64,000 nt of DNA from contig NZ_JAERMK010000008.1 of NCBI RefSeq assembly GCF_016918015.1, positions 124,001 to 188,000 on the forward strand. The letters are read 5' to 3'. The notes under the pieces are model-generated. The model did no database searches and had not been told where the DNA came from. It was given only the letters and a program-made list of their open reading frames with translations. This document shows positions 38,011-46,033 of this stretch, piece after piece (position 1 is the stretch's first letter; each line of letters begins with the position of its first letter). Position numbers and translations under genes: made by a program. The stretch comes from Glycomyces sp. YM15 (GTDB lineage: Bacteria > Actinomycetota > Actinomycetes > Mycobacteriales > Micromonosporaceae).

Positions 38011-39367
38011 CGGCCGGTCTGCGCACGATCCGGCGCAGCTTCTCGAGGCGCTCGCCGATCTCGGCCTCCAGGCCGTGTCGGGTCGGGCGGTAGTAGTCGC
38101 GCCCGGCCACGACGTCGGGCGCGTACCGCTGCGGGACCACACCGCGCGGGTCGGAGTGCGGGTAGACGTACGCCTTGCCGTGCCCGAGGGAAGAGGAGCC
38201 CTGATAGTGGGCGTCGCGGAGGTCGGCCGGGACGGGGCCGATCTTCCCTTGGCGCACATCGCGCATCGCCTCGTCGATCGCGGTGATGACCGCGTTCGAC
38301 TTCGGGGCCGTGGCGAGGTGCGCGACCGCCTGGGCGAGGTTGATGCGGGCCTCGGGCAGGCCGATGCGCTCGACCGCCGTGGAGGCGGCCGTGGCTGCCA
38401 GGAGCGCGGTCGGGTCGGCCATGCCGACGTCCTCGGAGGCGAAGATGACCAGGCGGCGGGCGATGAACCGCGGATCCTCCCCCGCCACGAGCATCCGCGC
38501 CAGGTAGTGCATCGCGGCGTCGACGTCGGATCCGCGGAGGCTCTTGATGAAGGCGCTGGCCACGTCGTAGTGGCCGTCGCCGTCGCGGTCGTAGCGGACC
38601 GCGGCGGTGTCGATCGCGGCCTCGACGATCGCGACGGTGATCTCGGGTTCGCTCCCGGCGGTGAGCGCGGCGGCCTCCAGGGCCGTCAAGGCCTTCCGCG
38701 CGTCCCCGGCGGCGGTGCGCACGAGGTGGTCGCGGGCCTCCTGCTCCAGGGTGACCTCGCCGTTCAGTCCGCGTTCGTCCTCGACGGCGCGGTCGACGAG
38801 CTCGCCGATGTCGGTGGCGTCGAGTTCGCGGAGGGTGAGGAGGACGCAGCGGCTCACGAGCGGGGCGACCACCGAGAAGTACGGGTTCTCGGTGGTGGCG
38901 GCCAGGAGTGTGACGGTGCGGTCCTCGACCGCGCCGAGCAGGGAGTCCTGCTGGGTCTTGGTGAAGCGGTGCACCTCGTCGATGAAGAGGATGGTCTGCG
39001 GTCCGCCGGTGCGGCGGACGCGGCGGGCCTCGTCGATCGCGGCGCGCACGTCCTTCACGCCGGAGTTCAGCGCGGACATGGCGCGGAAGCGCCGGTCACC
39101 GGCCTGGGCGACGAGGTGCGCGATGGTGGTCTTGCCGGAGCCGGGCGGGCCCCACAGGATCACCGACAGCGGCTGGCGGCCCTCCACGACCTGGCGCAGC
39201 GGCGACCCGGCACCGAGGAGGTGGTCCTGCCCGACGAGCTCGTCGAGCACGCGCGGTCGCATCCGCACGGCGAGGGGCTCGTCGCCGGAAGCGGAGCCGG
39301 TGCCGAGGATGCCCGAGCTCTGCGGCTCCGGCGGCGCGGCCGTATCGAACAACCCAGGTGCGTCCAT
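38000..39367 (-). CDS. rarA: Replication-associated recombination protein A (RarA/MgsA)
   Basis: AAA+ ATPase that acts at stalled replication forks. About 455 residues. Walker [13 protein letters not shown] near residue 75, Walker [12 protein letters not shown], sensor [10 protein letters not shown], arginine-finger region LVSRC, and the C-terminal MgsA domain with [15 protein letters not shown]. The ATG at 39367 has GGTTGGG close upstream; one at 39388 adds seven residues. TACGCT nine bases before the ATG could be a -10 for a short or absent leader. An iron-uptake gene is divergently oriented. Confidence 0.95.
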   Translation of the reverse strand: MDAPGLFDTAAPPEPQSSGILGTGSASGDEPLAVRMRPRVLDELVGQDHLLGAGSPLRQVVEGRQPLSVILWGPPGSGKTTIAHLVAQAGDRRFRAMSALNSGVKDVRAAIDEARRVRRTGGPQTILFIDEVHRFTKTQQDSLLGAVEDRTVTLLAATTENPYFSVVAPLVSRCVLLTLRELDATDIGELVDRAVEDERGLNGEVTLEQEARDHLVRTAAGDARKALTALEAAALTAGSEPEITVAIVEAAIDTAAVRYDRDGDGHYDVASAFIKSLRGSDVDAAMHYLARMLVAGEDPRFIARRLVIFASEDVGMADPTALLAATAASTAVERIGLPEARINLAQAVAHLATAPKSNAVITAIDEAMRDVRQGKIGPVPADLRDAHYQGSSSLGHGKAYVYPHSDPRGVVPQRYAPDVVAGRDYYRPTRHGLEAEIGERLEKLRRIVRRPADGD

Positions 39368-39438
39368 AACCCAACCAGCGTAAGCCATCTGCGAGTGGTC
39401 ATCGAATCACGAGGGGTTGCTTGAATCTTGAATTGAAC

Positions 39439-39457
39439 TTAGGTTAGGCTTGCCTGG
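39439..39457 (+). promoter_or_regulatory. IdeR/DtxR-type iron box
   Basis: TTAGGTTAGGCTTGCCTGG matches the IdeR/DmdR consensus TTAGGTTAGGCTAACCTAA at 15 of 19 positions, with the left half perfect. It lies 51 bases before the iron-binding lipoprotein gene, and also within the space shared with divergent rarA. Iron-loaded IdeR would repress the importer. Confidence 0.85.
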
Positions 39458-39507
39458 CCTGTTCGGACCGCGAACATGCATGGCTCATTTCTGTGAAAGG
39501 CCCGGCC

Positions 39508-40557
39508 ATGTCAGCACTGATCACCCGTCGAGGATTCGCCCTCCTCGGTGCCACCGCCCTCGCCGCCCCCTTGGCGGCGTGCGGCTCCGACGACACCCCC
39601 GCGGGCGAGGAGAGCGCCGCCGAGGACCAGCCCGTGGTCCTCTACAGCGGCCGCAACGAAGAACTGATCCAGCCCCTGCTCGACCAGTTCACCGAGGCCA
39701 CCGGCGTCGAAGTGGACGTCCGCTACTTCGACTCCGCGGAGGCCGCCGGCCTGCTGCTCGAAGAGGGCGACCGCAGCCCCGCCCACCTGTTCCTCTCCCA
39801 GGACGCGGGCGCGCTCGGCGCGGTCGCGAAGGCCGGGCTGCTCACCGAACTCGACGGCGGGCTGCTCGAGCGCGTCCCGGAGGCCTACCGGGCGTCCGAC
39901 GGCACCTGGGTCGGCCTGACCGGCCGCTCCCGGGTCATGGTCTACGACCCCGCCAAGATCACCGCGGCCGAACTGCCCGCGTCGGTCTGGGACCTCACCG
40001 GCGAGGAGTGGGACGGCCGCGTCGCCATCGCCCCGCTCAACGGCTCCTTCCAGGCGTTCGTGACCGCGCTGCGCGTCACCGGCGGCGACGAGGCCGCGGC
40101 CGCATGGCTCGAGGGCATGGCCGACGCCCCCCAGAAGGAGAAGAACGGCCCCATCGTCGAGGGCGTCGCCTCCGGTGAGCTCGAAGCGGGCCTGGTGAAC
40201 CACTACTACATCTACGAGAAGGCCGCCGAAGCCGGCGTCCCGGTCGAGGAGTACGGACCGGCGCTCCACTACTTCGCCCCCGGCGACCCCGGTGGTCTGG
40301 TCAACGTCTCCGGCATCGGCGCGCTCGGCGACTCGGCCGAGAACGCGAACGTCGCCGCACTGCTGGACTACCTGCTGGCGACCGACGCGCAGACCTACTT
40401 CGCCGAGACGACCTTCGAGTACCCGCTCATCGAGGGCGTGGCCGGTCCCGCGGGACAGCCCGCGCTCACCGAGCTCGCCGGCCCCGCGATCGACCTGAAC
40501 GACCTCGACGACCTCGAGACCACGGTCCAGATGATCCAGGAAGCCGGGCTCGCGTAG
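39508..40557 (+). CDS. Iron(III) ABC transporter substrate-binding lipoprotein
   Basis: Periplasm-side ferric-ion binding protein (FbpA/SfuA type), 349 residues. Signal: TRRGFALLGATALAAPLAAC, Tat-like RR pair with lipobox Cys25. The mature part has VLYSGRNEELIQPLLDQFTEATGVEV, and HYYIYEKA, where the two adjacent tyrosines correspond to the iron-coordinating pair. Start ATG at 39508 with GAAAGG upstream; a GTG five codons earlier lacks a site. First gene of a three-gene importer controlled by the IdeR-like box. Confidence 0.93.
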   Translation: MSALITRRGFALLGATALAAPLAACGSDDTPAGEESAAEDQPVVLYSGRNEELIQPLLDQFTEATGVEVDVRYFDSAEAAGLLLEEGDRSPAHLFLSQDAGALGAVAKAGLLTELDGGLLERVPEAYRASDGTWVGLTGRSRVMVYDPAKITAAELPASVWDLTGEEWDGRVAIAPLNGSFQAFVTALRVTGGDEAAAAWLEGMADAPQKEKNGPIVEGVASGELEAGLVNHYYIYEKAAEAGVPVEEYGPALHYFAPGDPGGLVNVSGIGALGDSAENANVAALLDYLLATDAQTYFAETTFEYPLIEGVAGPAGQPALTELAGPAIDLNDLDDLETTVQMIQEAGLA

Positions 40558-40583
40558 GACCCGGCACCGACAATCGAAGCGGC

Positions 40584-42173
40584 ATGCGCATGACCTCGAC
40601 CGCTCACCGCGACCGCGCGGCGACCAGCCCGCCCGGCCGGGCGCTCCTGCGCCGGGCCGGGTCGGCCGCCGCGTGGCTGTGGTGCCTGCCCGCCGTCGCC
40701 GCCGCGCTGGTGCCGCTGGTCTACCTGACCTGGCGCACCGCCGAAGCCGGGGGCGCGGCGGTCCTCGAGCAGCTGGCGCGCCCGCGCCTGGCCCAGATGA
40801 CCCTGAACACGCTGCTGCTGTCCGGGGCCGTCACGATCAGTTGCCTGGTCATCGGTACCACCACGGCCTACCTGGTCTCGCGGACCGATCTGCGCGCCCG
40901 AACGGCGGTCCACCTCGCGGCCTCGCTGCCGCTCGCCGTCCCCACCTACGTCGCCGCCTTCGCATGGCGGGCGGCGTTCCCGGACGCCGACGGGTTCTGG
41001 ATCTCCGCGCTCGTGCTGACCGTCTCCAGCTTCCCGTACGTCCACCTGCCGGTCGCCGCGGCGCTCATGCGCACCGACCCGGCCCTGGAGGAGCAGTCCC
41101 GGATCCTCGGCGACGGGCCCTGGCGGACCTTCTTCAAGGTGACCCTCCGCCAGATCGCCCCGGCCGCGGTGGCCGGAGCGCTGCTGTGCGCCCTCTACGT
41201 GTTCCACGACTTCGGCGCGGTCTCGATCCTCCGCTACGAGACGTTCACGACCGCGATCTACTCGGCCTGGAAGCTCGGATTCGACCGCACCGGCGCACTG
41301 GTCCTGTCCACCGCGCTCGCGGCGCTGGCGCTGGTCCTCCTCACCGCGGAATGGGCCGCCGCCGCACCGGGCAGGCGGGCCCGGCGCGACAGCGCCTCCG
41401 GGCGCGAGCCGACCCGGCTGCGCCTCAGGCGCACCGCTCCGCTCGCCTACCTCGCCCTCGCCGGTCTCACCGCGCTCTCGCTGGGCGTCCCCGCCTGGAG
41501 CCTCGTCCGCTGGACCCTCGACGGCGTCTCCACCGCCGATCCGGCCGAAGTGTGGGCCGCGGCGTGGACCTCACTCAGCCTGTCGGCCGCCGCGGCGGCC
41601 CTCACCGTCGCGCTCGTCGTCCCCGTCGGGCTCTACGCCGCCCGGCACCGGAGCGTCCTCGCCGCCGCCACCGAACGCGTCGTCTACCTCGGATACGCCC
41701 TGCCGGGAGTGGTCATCGGCCTGTCGCTGGTGTTCCTGGCGATCAATGTCGATTGGATCTACGAGCGCTTCTACCAGTCGGCCCCGCTCCTGGTGTTCGG
41801 CTACGCCGTGATGCTGCTGCCGCTGGGAGCCGGTGCGGTCAAGGCCAGCGCGGCGCAGGCGTCCCCGCAGCTGGGGCAGGTCGCGGCGTCGCTCGGCGCG
41901 GGTCCGGTCCGGCGGCTCGCGACGATCACGCTGCCGCTGACGGCGCCGGGCATCGCCGCCGGTGCGGCGCTGGTGTTCCTGACGGCGATGAAAGAGCTTC
42001 CGGCGACGCTGCTGCTGCGTCCGGCCGGGACAGAGACCCTGGCGACGCGTCTGTGGACGTACACCGACATCGCCGCCTTCTCCGCGGCCGCGCCGTACGC
42101 CACGCTGATCGTCGTGGTCTCGGCGGTGCCGATCTGGTTGCTGGGCAGAAGAATCGGGAGGCTCCGGCCATGA
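40584..42173 (+). CDS. Iron(III) ABC transporter permease (FbpB/SfuB-like)
   Basis: Membrane permease of 529 residues with two related halves, each about six helices, as in FbpB. The first half has EEQSRILGDGPWRTFFKVTLRQIAPA and the second VAASLGAGPVRRLATITLPLTAPG: the EAA loops that contact the ATPase. Start ATG 40584 or 40590. It overlaps the ATPase start by four bases (ATGA). Confidence 0.94.
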   Translation: MRMTSTAHRDRAATSPPGRALLRRAGSAAAWLWCLPAVAAALVPLVYLTWRTAEAGGAAVLEQLARPRLAQMTLNTLLLSGAVTISCLVIGTTTAYLVSRTDLRARTAVHLAASLPLAVPTYVAAFAWRAAFPDADGFWISALVLTVSSFPYVHLPVAAALMRTDPALEEQSRILGDGPWRTFFKVTLRQIAPAAVAGALLCALYVFHDFGAVSILRYETFTTAIYSAWKLGFDRTGALVLSTALAALALVLLTAEWAAAAPGRRARRDSASGREPTRLRLRRTAPLAYLALAGLTALSLGVPAWSLVRWTLDGVSTADPAEVWAAAWTSLSLSAAAAALTVALVVPVGLYAARHRSVLAAATERVVYLGYALPGVVIGLSLVFLAINVDWIYERFYQSAPLLVFGYAVMLLPLGAGAVKASAAQASPQLGQVAASLGAGPVRRLATITLPLTAPGIAAGAALVFLTAMKELPATLLLRPAGTETLATRLWTYTDIAAFSAAAPYATLIVVVSAVPIWLLGRRIGRLRP

Positions 42174-43162
42174 GCGAACTGCGTATCGAAGGCCTGCGCA
42201 AGACATTCGGCGACACCGTCGCCGTCGACGGCGCGGACCTGACGGTCGCCGAGGGCGAGCTGGTCGCCGTGCTGGGGCCCTCGGGTTGCGGGAAGACCAC
42301 GCTGCTGCGTTGCGTGGCCGGGTTCGAACGGCCCGACGCCGGTTCGATCGCGATGGCGGGCAGGCGGATCGATCACCTGCCTCCGCAGGCGCGGCGGGTC
42401 GGCGTGGTGCCGCAGGAGGGTGCGCTGTTCCCGCATCTGTCGGTGGGCCGCAATGTCGGCTACGGGTTGCGGGGGTCGGGCCGTGCGGGGCGGGTCGCCG
42501 AGGTGCTGGAGCTGGTGGGCCTGGGCGGGTACGAGCGTCGGATGCCGCATGAGCTGTCGGGGGGGCAGCGGCAGCGGGTGGCGCTGGCGCGGGCGATGGC
42601 GCCCAGGCCCGAGTTGATCCTGCTCGACGAGCCGTTCAGCGCGCTCGATGCCGGTCTGCGGCAGTCGGTGCGGGGTGAGGTGGCCGCGGCGCTGCGGGCC
42701 GACGGCGCGACGGCGGTGCTGGTGACGCACGATCAGGACGAGGCGTTGAGCATGGTCGAGCGGGTGGCGGTGATGCGCGAGGGCCGTATCGTCCAGTTCG
42801 CTCCTCCGGCGGAGGTGTACCGGTTCCCGGTCGATCCGTGGACGGCGTCGTTCGTGGGCGATGCGGTCTGGCTGGACGGCGACGTGGCCGCGGGCGCGGC
42901 GTCGACCGTGGTCGGCGAGGTCGCGGCCGAGGGCCCCGACGGTCCGGCTCGTCTGCTGCTGCGGCCCGAGCAGCTGCGGTTGGGCGAGGGCGAGCCCAAT
43001 GCGACGGTATCCGAAGTGGAGTATTTCGGCCACGACGCGCTGGTGACGTTGGCGTTCGCGGGCGGTGTGCGGTTGCGGTCGAGGGTGCTGGGCGGGGCTC
43101 CGGCTGCGGGGCAGCGGGTTTCGGTCGCGGTGGACGGGGCTGCGCGGGTGTTCGCGCCCTGA
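42170..43162 (+). CDS. Iron(III) ABC transporter ATP-binding protein (FbpC-like)
   Basis: ATPase of 330 residues energising the importer. Walker A GPSGCGKTT, signature LSGGQRQRVALARAM, Walker B LILLDEPFSALD and the H-loop VTHDQ. After about residue 240 comes a regulatory TOBE-like domain (LLLRPEQLRLGEG, SEVEYFGHDALVTL). The base composition of the second half is somewhat less C-rich, more G-rich, than upstream genes. The operon ends here; a promoter for cstA follows at once. Confidence 0.95.
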   Translation: MSELRIEGLRKTFGDTVAVDGADLTVAEGELVAVLGPSGCGKTTLLRCVAGFERPDAGSIAMAGRRIDHLPPQARRVGVVPQEGALFPHLSVGRNVGYGLRGSGRAGRVAEVLELVGLGGYERRMPHELSGGQRQRVALARAMAPRPELILLDEPFSALDAGLRQSVRGEVAAALRADGATAVLVTHDQDEALSMVERVAVMREGRIVQFAPPAEVYRFPVDPWTASFVGDAVWLDGDVAAGAASTVVGEVAAEGPDGPARLLLRPEQLRLGEGEPNATVSEVEYFGHDALVTLAFAGGVRLRSRVLGGAPAAGQRVSVAVDGAARVFAP

Positions 43163-43173
43163 TCGTCCGGGCA

Positions 43174-43203
43174 TTGACAGGTGCGAATGCGCACCTCTAC
43201 GGT
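43174..43203 (+). promoter_or_regulatory. cstA promoter with an operator-like palindrome between -35 and -10
   Basis: TTGACA (43174-43179) and TACGGT (43198-43203) are 18 bases apart. The spacer contains AGGTGCG-AATG-CGCACCT at 43179-43196, a perfect 7-bp-arm inverted repeat. Its location would let a bound repressor block RNA polymerase. The start codon is 46 bases further on. Confidence 0.6.
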
Positions 43204-43248
43204 GAACACATTCCTCAGTAGCGCACGTCACATTCACATTGGGAGGCA

Positions 43249-44997
43249 ATGATGCCCGCAATGGTCCTGGCGATAGCGGTCCTCGCGCTCTTCGCGTGCG
43301 GATTCCTCTTCTACGCCCGATACCTCTCGCAGAAGGTCTACCGGCTCGACCCGGAGTACGTGACCCCCGCCCACCGCTTCAACGACGGGGTCGACTTCGT
43401 CCCCACCAACAAGCACGTCCTGTTCGGACACCATTTCACCTCGGTCGCCGGAGCCGCCCCCATCGTCGGCCCGGCCATCGCCGTCTACTGGGGCTGGCTG
43501 CCCGCGCTCATCTGGATCGTCGTCGGCACCATCGTCGCCGCCGGCGTCCACGACATGGGCGCCCTCGTGCTCTCCGTGCGCCACAAGGCGAAAGGCATCG
43601 GCACGCTCACCAAGGACGTGGTCGGCCGCCGCGCCGGCACGCTGTTCCTGATCATCATCTTCTTCCTGCTGACCCTCGTGAACGCCGTGTTCGCCGTGGT
43701 CATCGGGAACCTCCTGGTGGCCTATCCCGGGGCCGTGATCCCGATCTTCGGCGAGATCCCCATCGCGATCGCCATCGGCTACTACGTCTACAAGCGGCGC
43801 GGTGCGGCCCTCGTGCCGAGCCTCCTCGGCGTCGCAGCCCTGTACGTCCTCATCTGGATCGGCGACGCGGTGCCGCTCGACATCACCCCGCTCGCCGAAG
43901 GGCTCGGGATCGACAACCCGCGCAACGTGTGGATCGTGATCCTGTTCGCCTACACCTTCGTCGCCGCCCGCATCCCGGTGTGGGTGCTGCTGCAGCCCAG
44001 GGACTACATCAACTCCCACCAGCTGTTCGTGGCACTCGCGCTGGTGCTCCTCGGCGTCGGCGTGGGCTGGAACACGATCGTCGCGCCCGCGCTCAACACG
44101 GTGCCCGAGGACAGCCCGAGCATGTGGCCGTTCCTGTTCATCACCGTCGCGTGCGGCGCGATCTCCGGGTTCCACTGCCTCGTCTCCTCCGGGACCTCCT
44201 CGAAGCAGCTCGACAAGGAGACCGACGCCAAGTACGTCGGCTACGGCGGCGCGCTCGGCGAAGGCAGCCTCGCGCTGTGCTCGATCCTGGCGGTCAGCGC
44301 CGGTGTCGCAGCGACGCAAGCGGACTGGCAGTCGCTCTACCCCGACTTCGCGACCGCTTCGGGCGGCGCGACCTCGAACTTCGTGAACGGCATCGCGGTG
44401 TTCGCGAACAACCTCGGCATCCCGCTCGACATCGCCGCGATCTTCGCGGCGGTCGTGGTGATCTCCTTCGCGGCGACCACCATGGACACCGGGGTGCGGC
44501 TCCAGCGGTATGTGGTGCAGGAGATCGCGGAGATGGCCGGCTGGCGGAAGGTCGCGAACCACCTGACGCTCGCCACCGCCGTCGCCGTCGCCATCCCGCT
44601 CGCCTTGGCGCTCATGCCCGGCGGCGAGGACGCCGGGTACGCGTTCGGCGTCCTGTGGCAGCTGTTCGGCACCACCAACCAGCTCCTGGCGGGCCTCGCG
44701 CTCGCCGTGATCGCGGTGTGGGTGACCAAGCGGCGCGCCAACCCGATCGCGATCCTCGTGCCGCTGGTGTTCCTGGTGGGCATGACGACCTGGGCGCTCA
44801 TCGAGAACCTGGGCCGCTTCATCGAACAGGGCGAATGGGTGCTCGCTCCGCTCGACGCGATCATCTTCCTGCTGGCGCTCTGGATGATCGTCGAGGCCGC
44901 CCGCGGCCTCGCGGCCGCCTGGAACGACCGGCCGGGACCTGCGCGCACGGCCCCGTCGGAAGAGGACGAGCCGGTCGCCGAACCGGCCGCCGAATAG
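43249..44997 (+). CDS. cstA: Carbon starvation protein A, peptide/pyruvate transporter family
   Basis: Polytopic membrane protein of 582 residues (family usual about 550-700); members import peptides or pyruvate on carbon limitation. Conserved blocks: PAHRFNDGVDFVPTNKHVLFGHHFTSVAGAAPIVGPAIA near residue 44, DMGALVLSVRHKAKG, and FHCLVSSGTSSKQLDKETDA. More than ten hydrophobic segments. Two ATGs stand in tandem (43249, 43252); GGGAGG favours the second. The small partner protein often found after cstA is absent. Confidence 0.95.
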   Translation: MMPAMVLAIAVLALFACGFLFYARYLSQKVYRLDPEYVTPAHRFNDGVDFVPTNKHVLFGHHFTSVAGAAPIVGPAIAVYWGWLPALIWIVVGTIVAAGVHDMGALVLSVRHKAKGIGTLTKDVVGRRAGTLFLIIIFFLLTLVNAVFAVVIGNLLVAYPGAVIPIFGEIPIAIAIGYYVYKRRGAALVPSLLGVAALYVLIWIGDAVPLDITPLAEGLGIDNPRNVWIVILFAYTFVAARIPVWVLLQPRDYINSHQLFVALALVLLGVGVGWNTIVAPALNTVPEDSPSMWPFLFITVACGAISGFHCLVSSGTSSKQLDKETDAKYVGYGGALGEGSLALCSILAVSAGVAATQADWQSLYPDFATASGGATSNFVNGIAVFANNLGIPLDIAAIFAAVVVISFAATTMDTGVRLQRYVVQEIAEMAGWRKVANHLTLATAVAVAIPLALALMPGGEDAGYAFGVLWQLFGTTNQLLAGLALAVIAVWVTKRRANPIAILVPLVFLVGMTTWALIENLGRFIEQGEWVLAPLDAIIFLLALWMIVEAARGLAAAWNDRPGPARTAPSEEDEPVAEPAAE

Positions 44998-45003
44998 GCG
45001 AAA

Positions 45004-45035
45004 GGGCCGCCGCACCGAAACCGGTGCGGCGGCCC
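45004..45035. terminator. Hairpin terminator between cstA and the convergent lipoprotein gene
   Basis: GGGCCGCCGCACCG (45004-45017) pairs perfectly with CGGTGCGGCGGCCC (45022-45035) around a four-base loop. Confidence 0.9.
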
Positions 45036-45050
45036 TGCCCGATGCGGGGG

Positions 45051-45935
45051 TTACATGCCGCCGAGGCCGGCGGCGAGCTCCTCGAAGTCGTGCAGGTTCG
45101 TCGACTCGGGGGCCTTGATGTCGTAGGTGCCGCCGATCTCGACGATCTCGCTGTTCATCTCCATGACCATGCCCTCCATCTCGGGCATCGTCATGCTCAT
45201 CGACTTGAGCAGGCCGGCGTCGTCGAGGGTCACGGTGACCTCCGTGCCGTCGATCGCGGCGGCCGCGTCCGCGCCGCCCATCGCGGAACCGGACAGGGCC
45301 GACATGGCCTCGGAGTCGGCGCTGAGCGTGCCGGTGAAGGTGTTGTCGCCGGTCTCCTCGACGTTCTCCAGCTCCGAGAGCATGAGCTCGGTCTGCTGCG
45401 CGAGGTCCATGCCGCCGTACTGGGCGTAGACCTGGGCCATCTGCTCGTCCGAGGTGAGGTCCATCGTGAACCAGGCGTCCTCGCCGAAGCTCTCGGACAG
45501 GGCGTCGAACATGCCGCCGCTCATCTGCATGTACATGACCTTGTCGACGACGACCGTCTCGGTGTGCATGTCGCCGAGCAGACCGGCCATCATGGCCTCT
45601 TCCTCGGCGGTCATCGTCTCGCCCGAGGCCTCCATCATGGCGCCCATGAAGATGTCGGCGCTGGCCTGGGAGTTCTCGCCTTCGTACATGCCGGTCATGG
45701 CCATGAAGTCGACGCCGTCGATGGTCATGGTCGACTCCATCTTGTACGAGGAGGCGTTGAGGTTCTCGACCGAGGCGAGGACGGCGTCGGCGGGGCTGAG
45801 CGCGGCGGCCGCGCCTTCTTCAGCGGCGGTGGTCGCCTCTTCGGAGGGCTCTTCGGCGCCGCAGGCGGCCAGTCCGAGACCGAGGGCGGGGACGGCGAGC
45901 GCGCCGATCAGACGGGTGGCGGTACGGGAGGACAT
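45051..45935 (-). CDS. Methionine-rich lipoprotein of unknown function
   Basis: A 294-residue lipoprotein: signal MSSRTATRLIGALAVPALGLGLAAC with lipobox, then an acidic linker rich in E, T and A, then a domain with many Met (MTMPEMEGMVMEM; also FMGAMMEASGETMTAEEEAMM). The alternating strands YKMESTMTIDGVDF and VTVTLDDAGLLKSMSMTM resemble the LppX/LprG-like fold that carries lipid cargo in actinobacteria, but the similarity is by eye. GGAGCAACC is placed before the ATG. Alone between two terminators. Confidence 0.78.
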   Translation of the reverse strand: MSSRTATRLIGALAVPALGLGLAACGAEEPSEEATTAAEEGAAAALSPADAVLASVENLNASSYKMESTMTIDGVDFMAMTGMYEGENSQASADIFMGAMMEASGETMTAEEEAMMAGLLGDMHTETVVVDKVMYMQMSGGMFDALSESFGEDAWFTMDLTSDEQMAQVYAQYGGMDLAQQTELMLSELENVEETGDNTFTGTLSADSEAMSALSGSAMGGADAAAAIDGTEVTVTLDDAGLLKSMSMTMPEMEGMVMEMNSEIVEIGGTYDIKAPESTNLHDFEELAAGLGGM

Positions 45936-45983
45936 GGTTGCTCCTGGGTTTCGGGGAGATCTGAGTTCCGTTGCCGAGCATAA

Positions 45984-46021
45984 GGGAGGGCCTCCACACC
46001 ACCGGGTGCAGAGGCCCTCCC
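45984..46021. terminator. Hairpin terminator after the LamG/GH43-like gene
   Basis: GGGAGGGCCTC (45984-45994) and GAGGCCCTCCC (46011-46021) form a perfect 11-bp stem, 13 bases beyond the stop of the minus-strand gene. Confidence 0.85.
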
Positions 46022-46033
46022 ATCACAGAATGG

